A stretch of 64,000 bases of DNA. It comes from Nansenia antarctica (taxonomy: Eukaryota > Chordata > Actinopteri > Argentiniformes > Microstomatidae). The stretch covers positions 44,462,025 to 44,526,024 of the forward strand of contig OZ022340.1 of the NCBI GenBank assembly GCA_963989245.1, read 5' to 3'. The translations under genes and the position numbers were made by a program. The notes below the pieces were generated by a model that worked only from the letters and a program-made list of their open reading frames with translations, was not told where the DNA came from and did no database searches. Below, piece by piece: positions 61,934 to 64,000 of this stretch. The stretch's first letter is position 1; every line of letters starts with the position of its first letter.

Positions 61934-62560
61934 CATACTTTCATAACAGAAAGTGTGTTGTGTGTTATTGATTGGAAATGTCTCTGATTTCGCAATTCAA
62001 CAAAGAGGTGTGCCTCAGGGCTCTACATTGGGACCACTTCTTTTCTCTATATATGTAAATAATTTACCATAAATCTTCAATAACTGCTGTGCTCAACTTT
62101 ATGCTGACGACACTGTCATATACACATCTAAACCGGACATACTACAAATTCAAACTTCTCTTCAGTCTGACTTCAACATCTTACAAGATTGGCTCTTACA
62201 GAACAAATTACTGCTCAATAAATAAAAATCTTACACTATGATCTTTGGAACTAGACAGAAACTCAAATCTACACCCGGTTCATGTGTAATATCTTGTAAT
62301 GATGGCACTACTCTGCATAAAGTTGACAAAATTAAATATTTTGGTGTATGGCTTGATTCCAATCTCTCATTCAAATCACACATTGACTATACCCTGCGTA
62401 AAGTACATTTTGGAATCAATACCCTATATCGATCACGTAACTGTTTTTCACCCAATGTTCGTAAAAAAACTTGTCATGCAACTCATATTCCCACTAATTG
62501 ACTATTGTGATATAGTCTATATATCTATCAAACCGCAGCAAATCGGATCTTGTGTAGTGA
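61934..62560 (+). pseudogene. LINE A ORF2, end of reverse transcriptase and C-terminus
   Basis: Resumes at SYFHNRKC, then QQRGVPQGSTLGPLLFSIYV, LYADDTVIYTSKPDILQIQT, and LTKLNILVYG / DKIKYFGVWLDSNLSFKSHI. Stops near 61972, 62070 and 62222 and a final break at 62498 show decay. After 62640 up to 62930 there is no recognisable feature. Confidence 0.85.
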
Positions 62561-63009
62561 AAACAGTGTACATTCCGTTTGTGTTTTGTGATTCAGCATT
62601 TGCAGACATTTTTGAGAGATGTATTTCATAGCTAGAGATGTATTTCATAGCTAGTTTGGTTCTTTCATTTCTATTCTTGTTCATCACCTATATTTTCTTT
62701 ACAGCTTTGATTATAATTAGATAAATGTGAAAGTCAATTGACAATATAAATTCAAAATAATAAACAGCAATGAAAACATTCTTTCATTAATATTTTTCCT
62801 AGATAAGTATGATTTATGAAACCCAGGTCTTTATTATAGTGGATTTTGCATTTTCAAAGTTAGGGGCATCATGTGCATAAAAACGCTTCTACTCATCATG
62901 CTGTCGTTCGGCCCCACCTATTCCCAGGGGTCTGATACTTTGTGGGTTGTTATTAAGCATCATCTGCTCCAGCCTCTCCAAAGGGCAGCCCCCTAGATCC
63001 ACCAGAACA

Positions 63010-63380
63010 AAAGATATGCACTTTTGAATGTGTACACAGTACCTATTGTGCATTGTTGGGTATAGTACCTGTTTGTATGGAGGGTGTATCATGCCGTATT
63101 TAAATACAATACACACATCGGAATGCAATACACACATCGGAATGCAATACACGTGTAACACCAAATACAATGCAAAAATACGGAATGTTTGTGCCAAAAT
63201 AAAAGCAATGTGTATTACATTTGAGCGCAGCGTATTCCATTCGGTCATGAGTGTATTCCATTCAGCATGTGTATTCCATTTGGTCACGAGTGTATTCCAT
63301 TGTGCATGTGTATTACATTTGAGCGCAGCGTATTCCATTCGGTCATGAGTGTATTCCATTCGAGTGTCAGTGTACTCATT
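63010..63380. repeat. tgtattccattcg-type minisatellite
   Basis: Irregular repeats of about 20-24 bases around gtattccattcggtcatgag (63228-63360) and, to the left, a variant read as acacatcggaatgcaatac (63113-63150). A 210-codon minus ORF (62889-63521) crosses it but its repeats (EYTHDRMEY, EWNTLMTEWNT) are only the translated satellite. Confidence 0.85.
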
Positions 63381-63416
63381 TGCATTGCTTTTTGATATCC
63401 CATGTAAATCCGATGT

Positions 63417-63486
63417 AATTTGCATTGTATTCCATTCCGATGTAGGTATTATGGCACCTACATCGGAATGGAATACAATGCAAATT
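63417..63486. repeat. Perfect 31-bp hairpin, 8-base loop
   Basis: Arms 63417-63447 and 63456-63486 are exact inverses (core tattccattccgatgtaggt); loop attatggc. The arms are built from the same ttccatt/gatgta words as the minisatellite next to it. Confidence 0.95.
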
Positions 63487-63724
63487 AGTATCCGCCCATA
63501 GGTTCTGCCCTTTCCGGCCATAGGATTCGCGATGACGACGAAGACCCATCTTTAAAGCCCACATTCACTCTTGGAAAATGTCACTACCGTTTCTGTAATA
63601 GCTTATTAATAAAGATTCGAAAAATTATGCTGACCATCGTATTATCTTAGTTTAATGTAATTTCAATGAATCATATAACTTTTATTTACAACAAGCACAA
63701 CACAAAAATCGCTATTATGCACCG

Positions 63725-63870
63725 TCTTTGTCCGCGAATAACACCGGCTGTGGAGGTGGTACAAACACAATACTCCTTTGCTAACTTCACCATCTGTCTA
63801 CGGTCATTTTGAGCCCTTAACCACCGCGCTGACACCCCGAGAAGTTATGCTTTTAACCGTAAACTCGATG
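63725..63870. mobile_element. Diverged relative of the Ginger terminal region
   Basis: tccgcgaataacaccggct, then ggtacaaacacaa, acggtcattttgagc, and gagaagttatgcttttaa follow the same order and spacing as 36519-36655 in the Ginger right TIR (tccgtgaataacaccggct, gtagaaacacaa, acggtcattttaagc, gggaagtcatgttaaaa). The outer tip would lie beyond or near the window's end. No coding nearby. Confidence 0.55.
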
Positions 63871-64000
63871 AACCGGGAGTTCACCCGGCCGCTGCTGCTC
63901 GCAGCACCGCTTGTCCAGTTGACAGCGGGGGCAGAGAATATTTCTACCCCGGAATTCCATTCAAATGCGTCAGTCAGCCTTTTCCGTAGAAATACATCTC

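Larger units (their letters stand above)
28483..62630 (+). mobile_element. Old non-LTR retrotransposon (LINE A) dispersed over 34 kb
   Basis: Five plus-strand blocks make one LINE: ORF1 (28535-28910), spacer and ORF2 start (to 29417), ORF2 endonuclease (50938-51098), endonuclease/RT (57215-58858), RT and C-terminus (61934-62560). Each gap is an insertion with its own TSD: hAT TGTTAAAG, gypsy TATAC, LINE B AATT. The endonuclease starts LKITHLNIRSLVPK and continues at GGVAIYVSADLTSEL; RT has NNYRPISMICSTAKVFKKII and LYADDTVIYTS. Several stops (for example near 57626, 58354, 62070, 62222) and frameshifts mark it as dead. Clade is uncertain (L2/CR1-like ORF2 with an L1-type ORF1). Confidence 0.72.

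Noticed and set aside
62889..63521. 210-codon minus ORF
   Set aside because: Its repeated EYTHDRMEY-like segments are just the minisatellite; no conserved domain.

Overview
The window is vertebrate DNA, almost certainly from a teleost fish. The only recognisable single-copy host gene is the 3' end of nudt9 (mitochondrial ADP-ribose pyrophosphatase): the last two coding exons lie at 2845-2929 and 4085-4230, + strand, with correct splice signals and phase. Almost everything else is transposable elements of classes typical of teleosts: RTE- and L2-like LINEs, tRNA-derived SINEs, Ty3/gypsy elements, an endogenous retrovirus, Tc1, piggyBac, several hATs, and a Ginger-type DNA transposon. I cannot name the species.

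Left third (1-20.8 kb). An RTE-like LINE runs off the left edge on the minus strand, followed by the nudt9 exons, whose shared intron carries two foldback elements. Downstream is a five-level nest in which each level is supported by terminal repeats and most by target-site duplications (TSDs): a Tc1 copy (4519-20766, TA) is split by a piggyBac (4755-20391, TTAA), which holds one small hAT (8853-10158, GTCTATAG) and a second hAT (10655-20066, CTTATCAG), which holds a third hAT (10826-16823, GCTACCTG), which holds a Ty3/gypsy element (10923-15576, GATAC).

Middle (20.8-29.4 kb). SINE and LINE pieces, an unassigned Asp/Ser/Arg-rich ORF (23420-24127), and a jockey-like LINE (24774-27491) split by a hAT (25119-26869) that carries the N-terminal half of a TTF-zinc-finger transposase.

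Right half (28.5-62.6 kb). One old LINE (ORF1 at 28.5 kb, ORF2 start at 29410, ORF2 resuming at 50938, 57215 and 61934) has been spread over about 34 kb. It received a BED-type hAT just after the ORF2 start codon (29426-50929, TSD TGTTAAAG). That hAT was itself broken by (a) another hAT (29640-38193, ATTTCTAG) containing a Ginger-like transposon (30380-37024, GCGC) with long terminal inverted repeats (TIRs) and an intron-rich integrase plus Ulp1-protease/PHD-finger gene; (b) an unclassified element with about 0.5 kb inverted arms (38699-42606); and (c) a decayed endogenous retrovirus with an Arg-tRNA primer site (42952-49886). The same LINE also received a very young sushi/Tf1-type chromovirus with intact gag and pol and near-identical long terminal repeats (LTRs) (51104-57209, TATAC), and a nearly full-length L2-like LINE with an intact 882-codon ORF (58859-61929). 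The right edge has a minisatellite, a perfect 31-bp hairpin, and a diverged relative of the Ginger terminal region.

The most interesting items are the Ginger-like transposon, the self-priming chromovirus, the unclassified long-TIR element with a RING-like ORF, and the fact that insertion order can be read from TSDs. Splice sites, TSDs and motifs were read by eye; family assignments rest on recognised motifs, not on database searches.
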